DNA of 21,964 bases. It comes from CAWULT01 sp963923455 (GTDB taxonomy: Bacteria > Acidobacteriota > Vicinamibacteria > Vicinamibacterales > UBA2999). Shown in pieces: positions 1-9,118 of the stretch. The DNA lies in assembly GCA_963923455.1 (NCBI GenBank), contig CAWULT010000078.1:1-21964 (forward strand). The letters run 5' to 3'. The position numbers were made by a program, and so were the translations under genes. Numbering within the stretch: position 1 is the first letter of the stretch; the number at the start of each line of letters is the position of its first letter. The notes beneath the pieces are model-generated. The model was given only the letters and a program-made list of their open reading frames with translations. It did not search any database and had not been told where the DNA came from.

Positions 1-12
1 TATAAGAGACAG
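1..12 (+). other. Residual Nextera/Tn5 mosaic-end adapter at contig edge
   Basis: The first 12 bases, TATAAGAGACAG, are identical to the last 12 bases of the 19-bp Tn5 mosaic end used in Nextera libraries (AGATGTGTATAAGAGACAG). A 12/12 match placed exactly at base 1 is best explained by an untrimmed sequencing adapter, not by genomic DNA. No transposase or second mosaic end is seen nearby. Positions 13-95 that follow hold no gene I can support, only GC-rich sequence downstream of the minus-strand VOC gene. Confidence 0.88.
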
Positions 13-95
13 GGGGATGGTGGTGTGACGGTCGCGGCGGCGCCGCCAGGGCGCTGGCTGGCGCGGGAGCGCTGAGGCGCGCGCGCGGGCCGCGC

Positions 96-497
96 CTAGG
101 CCGGCGGACGCATCAGCGGCTGCACCAGGTTGATCAGGTTGCCACAGGTGTCTTCGAAGATCGTCGCCTTGATGGGCCCCATGGTCCTCGGTTCGCCCCG
201 GAACACGACGCCCTTCGCCAGCAGCCGCGCGTAGTCCCCGTCGACGTCGGTCGTGATGAGGGCCGTGGCCGGAATGCCGGCATCGAAGAGCGCCTTCTGG
301 TAGGCGCGCGCCGGCGGAAACGCCATCGGCTCGAGCACCAGCTCCACGCCCGCGATCCCGTCGGGGGCGGTGACCGTCAGCCAGCGATGCTCGCCCATCG
401 GAATGTCGGCCATCTTCGAGAAGCCGAGGACGGACGTGTAGAACGCCAGCGCCTTGGCCTGATCGTCCACCATCACGCTGACGAACTTGAGCTGCAT
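96..497 (-). CDS. VOC (glyoxalase/bleomycin-resistance fold) family protein
   Basis: A 133-residue single-domain protein of the vicinal oxygen chelate superfamily. The visible family pattern is an N-terminal strand (KFVSVMVDD) followed by the helix AKALAFYTSVLGF, a central strand with VELVLEP near residue 55, and a C-terminal strand with the near-invariant FEDTCGNLINLVQ near residues 113-125. Members of this subgroup are small cytoplasmic proteins that pair as dimers and bind metal or small ligands. The substrate cannot be read from sequence. The ATG at 497 has only a weak AGG a few bases upstream. The gene lies 49 bp downstream of the glycosyltransferase on the same strand, so the two are probably co-transcribed, although no functional link is evident. 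It is full length for the family. Assignment to the fold is firm; any enzymatic role is open. Confidence 0.85.
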   Translation of the reverse strand: MQLKFVSVMVDDQAKALAFYTSVLGFSKMADIPMGEHRWLTVTAPDGIAGVELVLEPMAFPPARAYQKALFDAGIPATALITTDVDGDYARLLAKGVVFRGEPRTMGPIKATIFEDTCGNLINLVQPLMRPPA

Positions 498-546
498 GGC
501 AACCTGGCTGGGTGCCCTCCCCGCAGCGGAGCGGGCGGACGGCTGA

Positions 547-2040
547 TCAGACCTCCTCGGTACCCGGCTTCAGGACGACGTTGTCGCCCGCGTACTGCTG
601 GATCACCGAGAGCAGGCCCGTGTAGAGGAAGCCCACCTGGAACAGCACCAGGAACGGCAGCGTCCCGTAGATGCCGTTGGCGAGCGCGTAGAACACGGTG
701 CCCGTGAAGTAGAGGCCGAGCGCCAGCTCGATGAGCGGCTGGATCACGAAGTTCTGCCGGTACTTCTTGCCGATCCACTCGTCGGCCCGCGCCTCGATGC
801 CGTACTTCGGGGTGCGCGCGAACTCGCTCTGCTTGTTGAACATCGCCTCGAACACGGCCTTGGTGTTGTTGACGGCCAGGCCGATGCCGATCGACATCAG
901 GAAGGGCATGTACTTGATGCGGGTCACCCAGTCCTTGTGGATCTCGCGCTGGCAGACGATGTAGAAGTTGGCCACCGACGCCGTCGCCGCGAAGAACAGC
1001 GGCACGTCGATGAGCAACATCTCGTACCAGCCCATGTTGTAGCGGATGACCATCGAGGGCGCCATCAGCACCGATAGCACGCACATCAGCGGGTAGTTGA
1101 AGTTGGCCGTCAGGTGGAAGAAGGCCTCGGCCTTGACGCCTGCGGGCAGGTTCGACCGGAGGATGGCCGGCAGCACCTTGCGGCAGGTCTGGATCGACCC
1201 CTTGGCCCAGCGGTGCTGCTGCGACTTGAAGGAGTTCATCTCCACCGGCACTTCGGCGGGCGCCACCAGGTCCGGCAGGAAGACGAAGCGCCAGCCGCGT
1301 GACTGGGCGCGGTAGCTCAGGTCGAGGTCCTCCGTGAGCGTGTCGTGCTGCCAGCCGCCGGCGTCCGCGATGGCGGTCCGGCGCCAGATGCCGGCCGTGC
1401 CGTTGAAGTTGAAGAACAGGCCCGCGCGGTTGCGGCCGCCGTGCTCGAGGACGAAGTGCGCGTCGAGCAGGATGGACTGGATCTTCGTCAGCAGCGAGTA
1501 GTCCTGGTTGATGTGGCCCCAGCGGGCCTGGACCATCGCGATCTTCGGGTCGACGAAGTAGGGCACCGTGCGGGTGAGGAAGTCCCTGGTCGGGATGAAG
1601 TCGGCGTCGAAGATCGCGATGAACTCGCCCTTGGCCACCTTCATGCCGGCCTCGAGCGCGCCGGCCTTGTAGCCGGTGCGGTCCGTGCGGTTCAGGTACT
1701 TGATGTCGAGGCCAGCCTCGGCGTGGCGCCGGACGGCCCGCTCGGCCACCTTGCAGGTCTCGTCGGTGGAGTCGTCGAGCACCTGGATTTCGAGCAGCTC
1801 GCGCGGGTAGTCGATCTCGCAGACCGCGTCGATCAGCCGCTCCGCGACGTACATCTCGTTGTAGATGGGCAGCTGGATGGTGACGGGCGGCAGCGAGGCC
1901 ATCGGACCCGCCGGCACCGGCAGCTCGTTCTTGTGCTTCATGTACAGGTACACGATGTAGTACCGGTGCCACCCGTACACGGCCAGAATGACGAGCACGA
2001 AGAAATAGGTTCCGAGGATCAGCGTCTCAGAAGGGGTCAT
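547..2040 (-). CDS. Membrane family-2 glycosyltransferase (cellulose synthase/CslA-like)
   Basis: A 497-residue processive-type GT2 enzyme that would transfer sugars from a nucleotide sugar at the inner membrane. The catalytic motifs are all visible: DD at residues 89-90 (VLDDSTDET), DAD at 145-147, TED at 236-238, and QQHRW at 274-278, the Q/RxxRW signature of polymerising synthases. One membrane helix precedes the catalytic domain (about 4-24). Several follow it (about 309-331, 341-362, 432-455 and 460-480). No PilZ domain is present, so the cyclic-di-GMP control seen in BcsA is not encoded in this chain. The closest described relatives are cellulose-synthase-family and CslA-type mannan/glucomannan synthases, but the polymer cannot be assigned. 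I chose the ATG at 2040 because it starts the first membrane helix and lies just downstream of a strong promoter. The open frame continuing upstream to 2949 is antisense to larB and is not coding. Confidence 0.92.
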   Translation of the reverse strand: MTPSETLILGTYFFVLVILAVYGWHRYYIVYLYMKHKNELPVPAGPMASLPPVTIQLPIYNEMYVAERLIDAVCEIDYPRELLEIQVLDDSTDETCKVAERAVRRHAEAGLDIKYLNRTDRTGYKAGALEAGMKVAKGEFIAIFDADFIPTRDFLTRTVPYFVDPKIAMVQARWGHINQDYSLLTKIQSILLDAHFVLEHGGRNRAGLFFNFNGTAGIWRRTAIADAGGWQHDTLTEDLDLSYRAQSRGWRFVFLPDLVAPAEVPVEMNSFKSQQHRWAKGSIQTCRKVLPAILRSNLPAGVKAEAFFHLTANFNYPLMCVLSVLMAPSMVIRYNMGWYEMLLIDVPLFFAATASVANFYIVCQREIHKDWVTRIKYMPFLMSIGIGLAVNNTKAVFEAMFNKQSEFARTPKYGIEARADEWIGKKYRQNFVIQPLIELALGLYFTGTVFYALANGIYGTLPFLVLFQVGFLYTGLLSVIQQYAGDNVVLKPGTEEV

Positions 2041-2074
2041 AGGGCGTTGGCAGGCCTCGCGGACACAAGCTGTG

Positions 2075-2102
2075 ATTATAGTTACATAGACCCCAAAGTC
2101 AA
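2075..2102 (-). promoter_or_regulatory. Sigma-70 promoter for the glycosyltransferase-VOC pair
   Basis: Read on the minus strand, a -35 box TTGACT (2097-2102) and a perfect -10 box TATAAT (2075-2080) are separated by 16 bp. Transcription would start near 2068, giving a leader of about 28 nt before the ATG at 2040. An AT-rich island in otherwise GC-rich DNA supports the call. A short inverted repeat, CACA-AGC-TGTG at 2064-2074, sits over the expected start site and could be an operator, but this is speculative. No equally good promoter facing larB is visible in the same spacer. Confidence 0.8.
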
Positions 2103-2124
2103 AGAAAGCAGGCGACTTACAGGC

Positions 2125-2883
2125 ATGACGCCAGCCCAGATACAGCAGTTGCTCCAGGATGTCCAGAGCGGCGCGACGGCCGCCTCCGAGGCGGCCGACC
2201 GGCTGCTCCAGGCGCTCAGGGCCGCCCCCTTCGAGGACCTCGGGTTCGCCCGGGTCGACACCCACCGCCACTTGCGACAGGGCTTCCCCGAGGTGATCCT
2301 GGGATCCGGGAAGACGCCCGGCCAGATCGCGGCGATTGCCGGGCGGATCGTGGCCAGGGGGCACACCCTGCTCGTCACCCGGACCACGTCCGAGGCGTTC
2401 GAAGCCGTCCGCGAGGTCGCGCCGGGCGCGACCTACCACGCCGAGGCCCGGATCATCGCCCTCGAACAAGGGGAGATCCCCCAGGGGGCGGGCACGGTGC
2501 TGGTCGTCTGCGCCGGCACGTCGGACCTGCCCGTGGCCGAGGAAGCCGCCCTGACGGCCGCGGTGATGGGCAACCGGGTGGAACGGCTCTACGACGTGGG
2601 CGTGGCCGGCATCCACCGGGTGCTGCAGGCGCAGGACCGCCTGCGCGCGGCGCGGGCGCTGATCGTCGTCGCCGGCATGGAGGGGGCGCTGCCCAGCGTG
2701 GTCGCCGGGCTCGTGGAAGCGCCGGTGATCGCCGTGCCGACGAGCGTCGGGTACGGGGCGAGCTTCGGCGGCCTGGCCGCCCTGCTCGGCATGCTGAACA
2801 GTTGCGCGAACGGGGTGGCGGTGGTGAACATCGACAACGGCTTCGGCGCCGCCTGCGTGGCCAGCGCCATCAATCACGGGTAG
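2125..2883 (+). CDS. larB: LarB, nickel-pincer cofactor biosynthesis carboxylase/hydrolase
   Basis: A 252-residue protein of the LarB family. In the known pathway LarB carboxylates nicotinic acid adenine dinucleotide on the pyridinium ring and hydrolyses the phosphoanhydride, giving pyridinium-3,5-biscarboxylic acid mononucleotide. LarE and LarC then complete the nickel-pincer cofactor. The N-terminal helical part (about 1-45) is followed by the family stretch FPEVILGSGKTP (54-65). A PurE-like domain has AGTSDLPVAEEA (130-141) and VVAGMEGALPSVVAGL (181-196). The length is normal. The ATG at 2125 lacks a strong Shine-Dalgarno sequence, but no better in-frame start exists. No larC or larE is in this window. 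The gene is divergent from the glycosyltransferase, 84 bp away, and lies 68 bp upstream of mutS2. Confidence 0.92.
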   Translation: MTPAQIQQLLQDVQSGATAASEAADRLLQALRAAPFEDLGFARVDTHRHLRQGFPEVILGSGKTPGQIAAIAGRIVARGHTLLVTRTTSEAFEAVREVAPGATYHAEARIIALEQGEIPQGAGTVLVVCAGTSDLPVAEEAALTAAVMGNRVERLYDVGVAGIHRVLQAQDRLRAARALIVVAGMEGALPSVVAGLVEAPVIAVPTSVGYGASFGGLAALLGMLNSCANGVAVVNIDNGFGAACVASAINHG

Positions 2884-2951
2884 GGCGCCAGGGGGCGCCA
2901 AGATGCTGGTAGACTGCCTCTCCCGATTCCCTCCCGTCGGGTCCTTCAACC

Positions 2952-5438
2952 ATGCATGCGGGCGCGCTCCGAGCCCTCGAATTCGATCGCATCGTCTCGC
3001 TGGTGTCCGGCCTCGCCGTCACGCCGCCGGGCGTCGCCCGCCTCGAAACGCTCGCCCCGCTGACCGACCCCAAGGCCGTGGCCCACGCGCTCCAGGCCAC
3101 CACCGAGGCCGCGCGCTTCCTGGCCGCGCAGCCCGGCTTTCCACTGCGTGCGCCCGCGGACCTGGAGTCCATCCTGGGTGCGCTCGGCGTCGACGGTCGC
3201 GCGCTCGAGCCGCTGCGGCTGCTCGGGCTGGCGGAGTATCTCGAGTCGGTGGAACAGAGCCGGCGCGCGGTGACCTCCGCCACCGTGTCGATGCCGATCC
3301 TGCTGCGGCTCGTCGAGGGCATCGCGTCGTTCCGTGGTGAAATCGCCGACGTACGCCACAAGATCGACCCGTCGGGTGACGTGGCCGACAACGCGAGTCC
3401 GGCGCTCTTCTCCATCCGCGACCGGCTGCGGAGGCAGAAGACGAAGCTGCGCGCGACCCTCGACGCGTTCCTGCGCGACCGCGACACCTCGAAGTACCTG
3501 CAGGAGCAGGTCGTCACCGATCGCAACGGCCGGCGCGTGCTGATGGTGCGGGCCGAGCACCGCGGCGCGATCGCCGGCATCGTCCATGGCTCGTCGGGCA
3601 GCGGCGCCAGCCTGTTCCTGGAGCCGCTCGCCACCGTCGAGATCAACAACGACATCGTGGCGCTCGAGGAGCAGGAGGCCGAGGAGGTGCGACGCATCCT
3701 GCTGGAACTGACCGACGCCTTCCGCCGGCGGCCGGAAGATCTCGAGCGCACGATCGAGATCGCCACCGAGCTCGACGTGGTACAGGCCCGCGCCCGCTTC
3801 TCGCAGATGACGGGCGGCATCGAGCCCGCGCTCTCGACCGACGGCGCGTTCGAGTTGAAGGGCGCCCGGCACCCACTCCTGATGTCGGCGGTGCGGCGGC
3901 GCGAGGCCGAGGCCGCCGACGACGCGGCCGACGACGGCACCGACCGCCGCCAGGCTCGCCCCACGGGCGAACCGGTGCCGGTCGACATCCTGCTGCCGCC
4001 GCCGGCGCGCGTGCTGGTCGTCACCGGCCCCAACACGGGCGGCAAGACGGTGGCGCTCAAGACGGCGGGCCTGTTCGCGGCGATGGCGCAGGCCGGGCTG
4101 CACCTGCCCGTCGAGCCGGGGTCGAGGCTGCCGGTCTTCAGGAGCCTGTTCGCCGACATCGGCGACGAGCAGTCGATCTCGAACAGCCTGAGCACGTTCT
4201 CGGCCCACATCACCAACGTCGTGTCGATGGACCGCAATCTGGCCCTGCCGGCGCTCGTGCTGCTGGACGAAGTCGGCGCCGGCACCGACCCGGCCGAGGG
4301 CGGCGCGCTGGGCATGGCCGTCATCGACCACTTCCGCAAGCGCGGCGCGCACCTGGTGGCGACCACGCACTACGACGTGCTGAAGACGTATGCGTCGACG
4401 ACCGAGGGCGTCGTCAGCGCGGCGTTCGGCTTCACCCCCTCGACGTTCGCGCCCACCTACCGGCTGATCTACGGCCTGCCGGGCCGGAGCCTCGCCATCG
4501 AGATCGCGTCCCGCCTCGGCATGCCGGCCCCGGTGATCGCGGCCGCTCGCGGCAACCTGTCGGCAACGGAAGCGCTGGTCGCCGCGCGGCTCGAGCGCAT
4601 CGACCGGGAGCTGGCCGCCATCGAGGCGGAGCGCAAGACGATCGGCAAGGAGCGCATGGCCGCCGCGGAGGCGGAGCGCAAGCTGCGCGCACGCGAGGAG
4701 TCGGTTCGCGAGCGCGAGGCGGCGCTCAAGAAGCGGCTCGACGCCAAGCTGGACGATCAGCTGCGCGCGGCGCGCCGCGAGATCGACGCCGTCATCGAGG
4801 GCCTGAAGGCGAAGGCAACCGTGCTCTCGGACAGGAGCGGCCGCCGCACGGCCGTGGGGGTCAACACCGGCGAGGCCGGCGCGGCGCGATCGGACGCGCG
4901 GTCCGCACTCGACGCGATCGTCGCGCGGGTGCAGTCGGGCGCACCCGCTCCTGCGGAGCGCGCCGCCTCCCCGGCCGACGCCGGACCGGCGGTGCCGCTG
5001 GCGCCCGGCGTCCGCGTGGCCGTCGGCGGGCTCGGCCTCGAGGGCGTCGTGATCGAGCTGCACGGCAAGCAGGCCGAGGTGGACGTCCGCGGCAAGCGCC
5101 TGCGGGCGCGGATCGACGAACTGCGCGTGCTCGGCGGCCCCACCGCGGCGCCGAAGGTGAAGGTCAGCGTCGACCTGCAGCCGCGCGAAGGCTCGCTGTC
5201 CGAGCTGAACGTGATCGGCAGCACCGTGGACGACGCGCTGACGCGGGTGGGCCGCTTCCTGGACGAGGCGATGCTGACCGACATGCGCGAGGTCCGCATC
5301 GTGCACGGCCACGGGACCGGACAGCTCCGGCGAGGCATCGCCGCGTTCCTGAAGGAGCATCCCCTCGTGTCGGGCTTCGAGACCGCGCCCCCGAACCAGG
5401 GGGGTGGCGGCGCCACCGTCGTGCACCTGAAGGACTGA
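2952..5438 (+). CDS. mutS2: MutS2 family ATPase/endonuclease
   Basis: An 828-residue MutS2, the MutS paralogue that lacks the mismatch-recognition domain. Known roles in other bacteria are suppression of homologous recombination and rescue of collided ribosomes. The N-terminal ALRALEFDRIV block is typical. Walker A GPNTGGKT spans residues 359-366, and the Walker B aspartate-glutamate is D439-E440 in LVLLDEVGAGTDP. A charged coiled coil (about 536-625, rich in E, R and A) follows, then a KOW-like segment near 690-730. The C-terminal Smr domain begins near 750. It keeps HGHGTG at 785-790, but the usual LDLRG motif reads LNVIG at 752-756, so the customary aspartate is asparagine. The stop is 16 bp before dnaG, so the two are likely co-transcribed. 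The Shine-Dalgarno sequence is weak at the ATG at 2952, but the protein start matches the family. Confidence 0.95.
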   Translation: MHAGALRALEFDRIVSLVSGLAVTPPGVARLETLAPLTDPKAVAHALQATTEAARFLAAQPGFPLRAPADLESILGALGVDGRALEPLRLLGLAEYLESVEQSRRAVTSATVSMPILLRLVEGIASFRGEIADVRHKIDPSGDVADNASPALFSIRDRLRRQKTKLRATLDAFLRDRDTSKYLQEQVVTDRNGRRVLMVRAEHRGAIAGIVHGSSGSGASLFLEPLATVEINNDIVALEEQEAEEVRRILLELTDAFRRRPEDLERTIEIATELDVVQARARFSQMTGGIEPALSTDGAFELKGARHPLLMSAVRRREAEAADDAADDGTDRRQARPTGEPVPVDILLPPPARVLVVTGPNTGGKTVALKTAGLFAAMAQAGLHLPVEPGSRLPVFRSLFADIGDEQSISNSLSTFSAHITNVVSMDRNLALPALVLLDEVGAGTDPAEGGALGMAVIDHFRKRGAHLVATTHYDVLKTYASTTEGVVSAAFGFTPSTFAPTYRLIYGLPGRSLAIEIASRLGMPAPVIAAARGNLSATEALVAARLERIDRELAAIEAERKTIGKERMAAAEAERKLRAREESVREREAALKKRLDAKLDDQLRAARREIDAVIEGLKAKATVLSDRSGRRTAVGVNTGEAGAARSDARSALDAIVARVQSGAPAPAERAASPADAGPAVPLAPGVRVAVGGLGLEGVVIELHGKQAEVDVRGKRLRARIDELRVLGGPTAAPKVKVSVDLQPREGSLSELNVIGSTVDDALTRVGRFLDEAMLTDMREVRIVHGHGTGQLRRGIAAFLKEHPLVSGFETAPPNQGGGGATVVHLKD

Positions 5439-5454
5439 GCGCGAGGCAACAGGC

Positions 5455-7218
5455 GTGGCCCTCTTCCCGCAGGCGTTCATCGAGGACCTGAAGCGCCAGG
5501 CCGACATCGTCCTGGTGATCCAGGACTACGTGTCGCTGAAGAAGACGGGGGCCACCTACAAGGGCCTCTGCCCCTTCCACGGAGAGAAGACGCCGTCGTT
5601 CCACGTCAACCGCGACAAGGGCTTCTTCCACTGCTTCGGGTGCGGCGTCGGCGGCGACGTGTTCAAGTTCCTCGAGCTGCACGACAAGCTCGGGTTCGCC
5701 GACGCGGTCAAGCAGCTCGCGCAGCGGTTCGGGCTCCCGCTCCCCGAGCTCGAGCAGAGCGATGACCAGCGGGCGGCGTCGGCCGAGCGCGAGACCCTGC
5801 TGAAAGTGCACGAGGTCGCGGCCGCCTGGTTCCAACAGCAGCTCGCCTCGCCGGCCGGCGCCCGCATTCGGGCCCAGATCGCCAACCGGGGCATCACTCC
5901 GGCCACCACCGAGGCGCTCGGCCTGGGTTTCGCGCCGCCCGGGCGCGACGGCCTGAAGCAGGCGCTCCTCAAGCAGGGGTTCTCGCAGGGCACCCTGCTC
6001 AGGGCCGGGCTGCTGGTGCAGCGCGATGACGGATCCGTGATCGACCGGTTCCGGAACCGCCTGATGATCCCGATCTGCCGCGAGACGGGGTCGGTGATCG
6101 CGTTCGGCGGCCGCGCCGTGGACCCCGACCAGCAACCCAAGTACTTGAACTCGCCCGAAACCCCCATCTACTCGAAGAGCCGAACCCTGTACGGCCTCAA
6201 CCTGGCGAAGTCGGCCATCCGGAAGAGCGGGTTCGCGGTGATGGTGGAGGGCTACTTCGACTTCGCCCAGGTCTACCAGGCGGGGTACCAGAGCGTGGTC
6301 GCCTCCTGCGGCACGGCCCTGACCACCCAGCAGGCCCAGCACTTGCGCCGGTTCGCCGGCAAGGTCGTGCTCAGCTTCGACCCCGACGCCGCGGGCCAGG
6401 GCGCCACGGCCAAGTCGTGCGAAATGCTTGTGGAAGAGGGGTTTGAGGTCAACGTCGCCCTGCTCCCCCCTGGCGAGGACCCGGACGCGTTCGTCCGGGC
6501 GCACGGCCGGCAGGCCTACGGTGAACGATTGAAGCGGTCGCAACCGTATCTGGAGTATCTGCTGGATCGGATCGCGGCCCGGCACAACCTGAACTCCACC
6601 GAAGGACGGGCGAAGTTCGTCGAGGAGGCCCGCCCCGTCATGGACCGCATCACCGACCGCACGCGGCAGGAATTGTTCGTCCAGGAGGTGGCGGCCCGGG
6701 CCGGTGTGTCGGAAGATGCGATCTGGGCCGGTACCCGCAAGGTGGTCACCCGGCGGCAGGTGAGCCTCAGCACGAGCCAGCTCCCGGCGCTCGGGCAGGC
6801 CACCAAAGCGGAAAAGGGATTGATCTGGCTGCTGATTCACCGCCCCGAGGAGGCCGTGGCCGCGCTCGAAACGCTGGAGGAGGCCGACACGGCCGGACTG
6901 GCGTCCACGTCAGTACTGGATCTGGCGCGTAAACTGAATCAAGATAAGGGATTCTCACCGTCGGTGCTGCTCGAACGCCTGAACACGGCCGAGGCACAGC
7001 TCGTCACCGGCATCGCCAGTGAAGGCGAGGCCCACGTGCACGACGCGACGGAGTGTGCACAGAGTTTGAGACGGCGGCGCCTGGAGCGCGAGCGCGCCGC
7101 GATACAGCGGGAGATCGACCGCCTGCAGCAGCAGGGCGCGGATGGTCCCCCGGGGGCGCTCGAGCGGCTGCTGGTCGCGAAGTACGACCTGGTCAAGCAG
7201 CTCGAGGCCCTCACCTAG
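5455..7218 (+). CDS. dnaG: DNA primase DnaG
   Basis: A 587-residue bacterial primase, which synthesises RNA primers at the replication fork and is recruited by DnaB helicase. The N-terminal CHC2 zinc finger has ligands C39, H42, C60 and C63 (CPFH...CFGC). The catalytic TOPRIM core shows EGYFD at 265-269 and DPD at 309-311, the acidic metal-binding residues. The C-terminal part from about 440 is a helical helicase-interaction domain ending in a basic coiled coil. The length is normal. The GTG start at 5455 is preceded by GAGG at 5443-5446, 8 nt upstream. The gene sits between mutS2 (16-bp gap) and rpoD (24-bp gap), the dnaG-rpoD order of the macromolecular synthesis operon. No rpsU precedes it. 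No motif is missing. Confidence 0.98.
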   Translation: MALFPQAFIEDLKRQADIVLVIQDYVSLKKTGATYKGLCPFHGEKTPSFHVNRDKGFFHCFGCGVGGDVFKFLELHDKLGFADAVKQLAQRFGLPLPELEQSDDQRAASAERETLLKVHEVAAAWFQQQLASPAGARIRAQIANRGITPATTEALGLGFAPPGRDGLKQALLKQGFSQGTLLRAGLLVQRDDGSVIDRFRNRLMIPICRETGSVIAFGGRAVDPDQQPKYLNSPETPIYSKSRTLYGLNLAKSAIRKSGFAVMVEGYFDFAQVYQAGYQSVVASCGTALTTQQAQHLRRFAGKVVLSFDPDAAGQGATAKSCEMLVEEGFEVNVALLPPGEDPDAFVRAHGRQAYGERLKRSQPYLEYLLDRIAARHNLNSTEGRAKFVEEARPVMDRITDRTRQELFVQEVAARAGVSEDAIWAGTRKVVTRRQVSLSTSQLPALGQATKAEKGLIWLLIHRPEEAVAALETLEEADTAGLASTSVLDLARKLNQDKGFSPSVLLERLNTAEAQLVTGIASEGEAHVHDATECAQSLRRRRLERERAAIQREIDRLQQQGADGPPGALERLLVAKYDLVKQLEALT

Positions 7219-7229
7219 GTTTCACGTGC

Positions 7230-7236
7230 GGAGGAA
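7230..7236 (+). promoter_or_regulatory. Ribosome binding site that selects the rpoD TTG start
   Basis: GGAGGAA at 7230-7236 is a full Shine-Dalgarno sequence. It abuts the GTG at 7237 with no spacing, which would not allow initiation there. It lies 6 nt before the in-frame TTG at 7243, an ideal distance. This is the basis for choosing TTG as the rpoD start. Confidence 0.75.
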
Positions 7237-7242
7237 GTGACC

Positions 7243-8949
<1,707 letters not shown>

Positions 8950-8966
8950 TCGCGGCTGGCGGGCCA

Positions 8967-9001
8967 CCCCCGCCGAAGCCGCGCGGCGGCGAAGGCGGGG
9001 G
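8967..9001 (+). terminator. Strong hairpin after rpoD, overlapping the tRNA 5' end
   Basis: CCCCCGCC at 8967-8974 pairs perfectly with GGCGGGGG at 8994-9001. Inside it, a symmetric GAA/GAA internal loop (8975-8977 and 8991-8993) leads to a second stem, GCCGC (8978-8982) with GCGGC (8986-8990), and a 3-nt loop. The GAA/GAA loop could form stacked purine pairs. No T-run follows, so this is not a classical intrinsic terminator. The last 3 bases of the outer stem are the first three bases of the tRNA (8999-9001), so the full hairpin and the tRNA acceptor stem compete. It could attenuate rpoD read-through or act in tRNA processing. Confidence 0.45.
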
Positions 9002-9074
9002 CCCGTAGCTCAGCGGTTAGAGCGGCCGGCTCATAATCGGTTGGTCCCTGGTTCGAATCCAGGCGGGCCCACCA
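8999..9074 (+). tRNA. tRNA-Ile (CAU anticodon, lysidine type)
   Basis: This is a complete 76-nt cloverleaf. The acceptor GGGCCCG (8999-9005) pairs with CGGGCCC (9064-9070), with discriminator A at 9071 and an encoded CCA at 9072-9074. The D arm is GCTC...GAGC, the anticodon loop is CTCATAA, and the T arm is CCTGG-TTCGAAT-CCAGG. The CAU anticodon could mean Met or the minor Ile tRNA. Overall likeness to E. coli ileX-type tRNA, including the AATCG-TTGGTC stretch and consecutive C4-G69 and C5-G68 pairs that TilS is known to favour, points to tRNA-Ile2. That tRNA is modified to lysidine at C34 so that it reads AUA. No initiator features are seen: there is no mismatch at position 1-72. Confidence 0.88.
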
Positions 9075-9097
9075 TCCCCCGCGGTGAAAGCCGCACG

Positions 9098-9106
9098 AGG
9101 AAGAGA
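9098..9106 (+). promoter_or_regulatory. Shine-Dalgarno shared by a 5-codon mini-ORF and the zinc-ribbon gene
   Basis: AGGAAGAGA at 9098-9106 lies about 5-6 nt before an ATG at 9112, which opens a five-codon frame (Met-Ala-His-Val-Ser, stop TGA at 9127-9129). It lies 12 nt before the ATG at 9119 that begins the real gene. The mini-ORF overlaps the start of the real gene in another frame, so initiation at 9112 could modulate initiation at 9119. No other in-frame start for the gene exists downstream of the tRNA. Confidence 0.45.
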
Positions 9107-9118
9107 TCGCGATGGCAC

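Noticed and set aside
2041..2949. Upstream extension of the glycosyltransferase frame on the minus strand
   Set aside because: It is antisense to larB, has no motif, and the promoter at 2075-2102 lies inside it, so the transcript starts downstream of it.
2946..5507. An 853-codon open frame antisense to mutS2, longer than mutS2 itself
   Set aside because: Its product is rich in R, H, A and G with no family pattern, whereas the sense strand encodes a complete MutS2. Such antisense frames are expected in DNA this GC-rich.
7237..7242. GTG at 7237 as the rpoD start
   Set aside because: It directly abuts the Shine-Dalgarno GGAGGAA, leaving no spacing; the TTG at 7243 is correctly placed.
8999..9074. 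Assigning the CAU tRNA as elongator or initiator Met
   Set aside because: It is less consistent with the acceptor pairs C4-G69 and C5-G68 and with the ileX-like anticodon-variable region. The initiator type is excluded by the paired 1-72 position. The elongator-Met alternative keeps a small probability; a tRNA classifier such as TFAM or tRNAscan-SE isotype scoring would decide.
9041..9118. Upstream extension of the zinc-ribbon frame from a TTG at 9041
   Set aside because: That start lies inside the tRNA gene and adds residues with no family match.
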